Source: Myxococcales bacterium
GTDB taxonomy: Bacteria; Myxococcota; Polyangia; Fen-1088
Direction: 5' to 3'
DNA length: 5,777 nt
Assembly (NCBI GenBank): GCA_003159055.1
Contig: PMLH01000475.1
Span: 1-5,777 of the forward strand
The notes under the pieces are model-generated. The model worked only from the letters and a program-made list of their open reading frames with translations, made no database searches and was not told the DNA's origin. Positions within the stretch are counted from its first letter, which is position 1, and each line of letters opens with the position of its first letter. Positions 5,698-5,777 of the stretch are shown piece after piece. The translations under genes were made by a program, and so were the position numbers.

Positions 5698-5777
5698 ATG
5701 GCTCGCAAGACGGTGACAATCGACGGCAATGAAGCCGTTGCCTACATCGCGCATAAGACGAACGAAGTCTGCGCAAT
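5698..5777 (+). CDS. nifJ: Pyruvate:ferredoxin (flavodoxin) oxidoreductase, N-terminal fragment
   Basis: Only 26 complete codons are present before the window ends: MARKTVTIDGNEAVAYIAHK followed by TNEVCA. This closely matches the start of single-chain pyruvate:ferredoxin oxidoreductases, where a TIDGNEA-x-AY segment leads into an EV-x-AIYPITPSS motif that would lie just beyond the edge. The full enzyme is normally about 1,200 residues. It converts pyruvate and CoA to acetyl-CoA and CO2 using thiamine diphosphate and iron-sulfur clusters, and passes electrons to ferredoxin or flavodoxin; this takes place in the cytoplasm. None of the catalytic domains can be checked here. A good Shine-Dalgarno supports the start. 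The gene lies 144 bp past the response regulator stop on the same strand and probably has its own promoter. A related 2-oxoacid oxidoreductase with the same N-terminus is the main alternative. Confidence 0.8.
   Translation, partial: MARKTVTIDGNEAVAYIAHKTNEVCA

Overview
The window looks like chromosomal DNA of a GC-rich Gram-negative bacterium, most likely a member of Myxococcota/Polyangia or a related deltaproteobacterial lineage. The basis is the strong G/C bias at third codon positions, the outer-membrane-type lipoprotein with an Ala/Asp/Glu/Pro-rich linker, and a response regulator-EAL protein with a DDLG-type loop. The taxonomy is inferred, not shown. There is no phage, IS, CRISPR, tRNA or rRNA signal.

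Layout from left to right. (1) Positions 1-639, plus strand: the 3' part of a DUF2259 secreted-protein gene, cut by the left edge. (2) Positions 668-1672, minus strand: a lipoprotein with an expansin-like two-domain fold, converging on the DUF2259 gene with a 28-bp gap. (3) Positions 1764-3284, minus strand: an APC-superfamily amino acid permease of the cationic amino acid transporter type. (4) Positions 3271-4221, minus strand: a TauE/SafE (TSUP) permease whose end overlaps the APC start by 14 nt. The minus-strand transcription order is therefore TSUP, APC, then possibly expansin after a 91-bp gap with a small GC hairpin. (5) A divergent intergenic region (4222-4353) holds a 14-bp direct repeat made of G-runs. 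(6) Positions 4354-5553, plus strand: a response regulator with an EAL (c-di-GMP phosphodiesterase) output domain that keeps its key residues. (7) Positions 5698-5777, plus strand: the first 26 codons of a pyruvate:ferredoxin oxidoreductase (nifJ-type), cut by the right edge and preceded by a clear Shine-Dalgarno.

Functionally, the only well-supported operon is the TSUP-APC transporter pair, which is translationally overlapping. The expansin would act outside the cell on polysaccharide. The response regulator-EAL protein would act in the cytoplasm to lower c-di-GMP in response to an unknown histidine kinase. PFOR belongs to central carbon metabolism. The sequence does not show that these genes form one system.

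The items most worth a second look are the cysteine-rich, lipid-anchored expansin, the G-rich direct repeat between the divergent genes, and the 18-nt-period repeat that both codes for the charged TSUP tail and carries the APC ribosome binding site. I did not find convincing evidence for a wholly new biological system.
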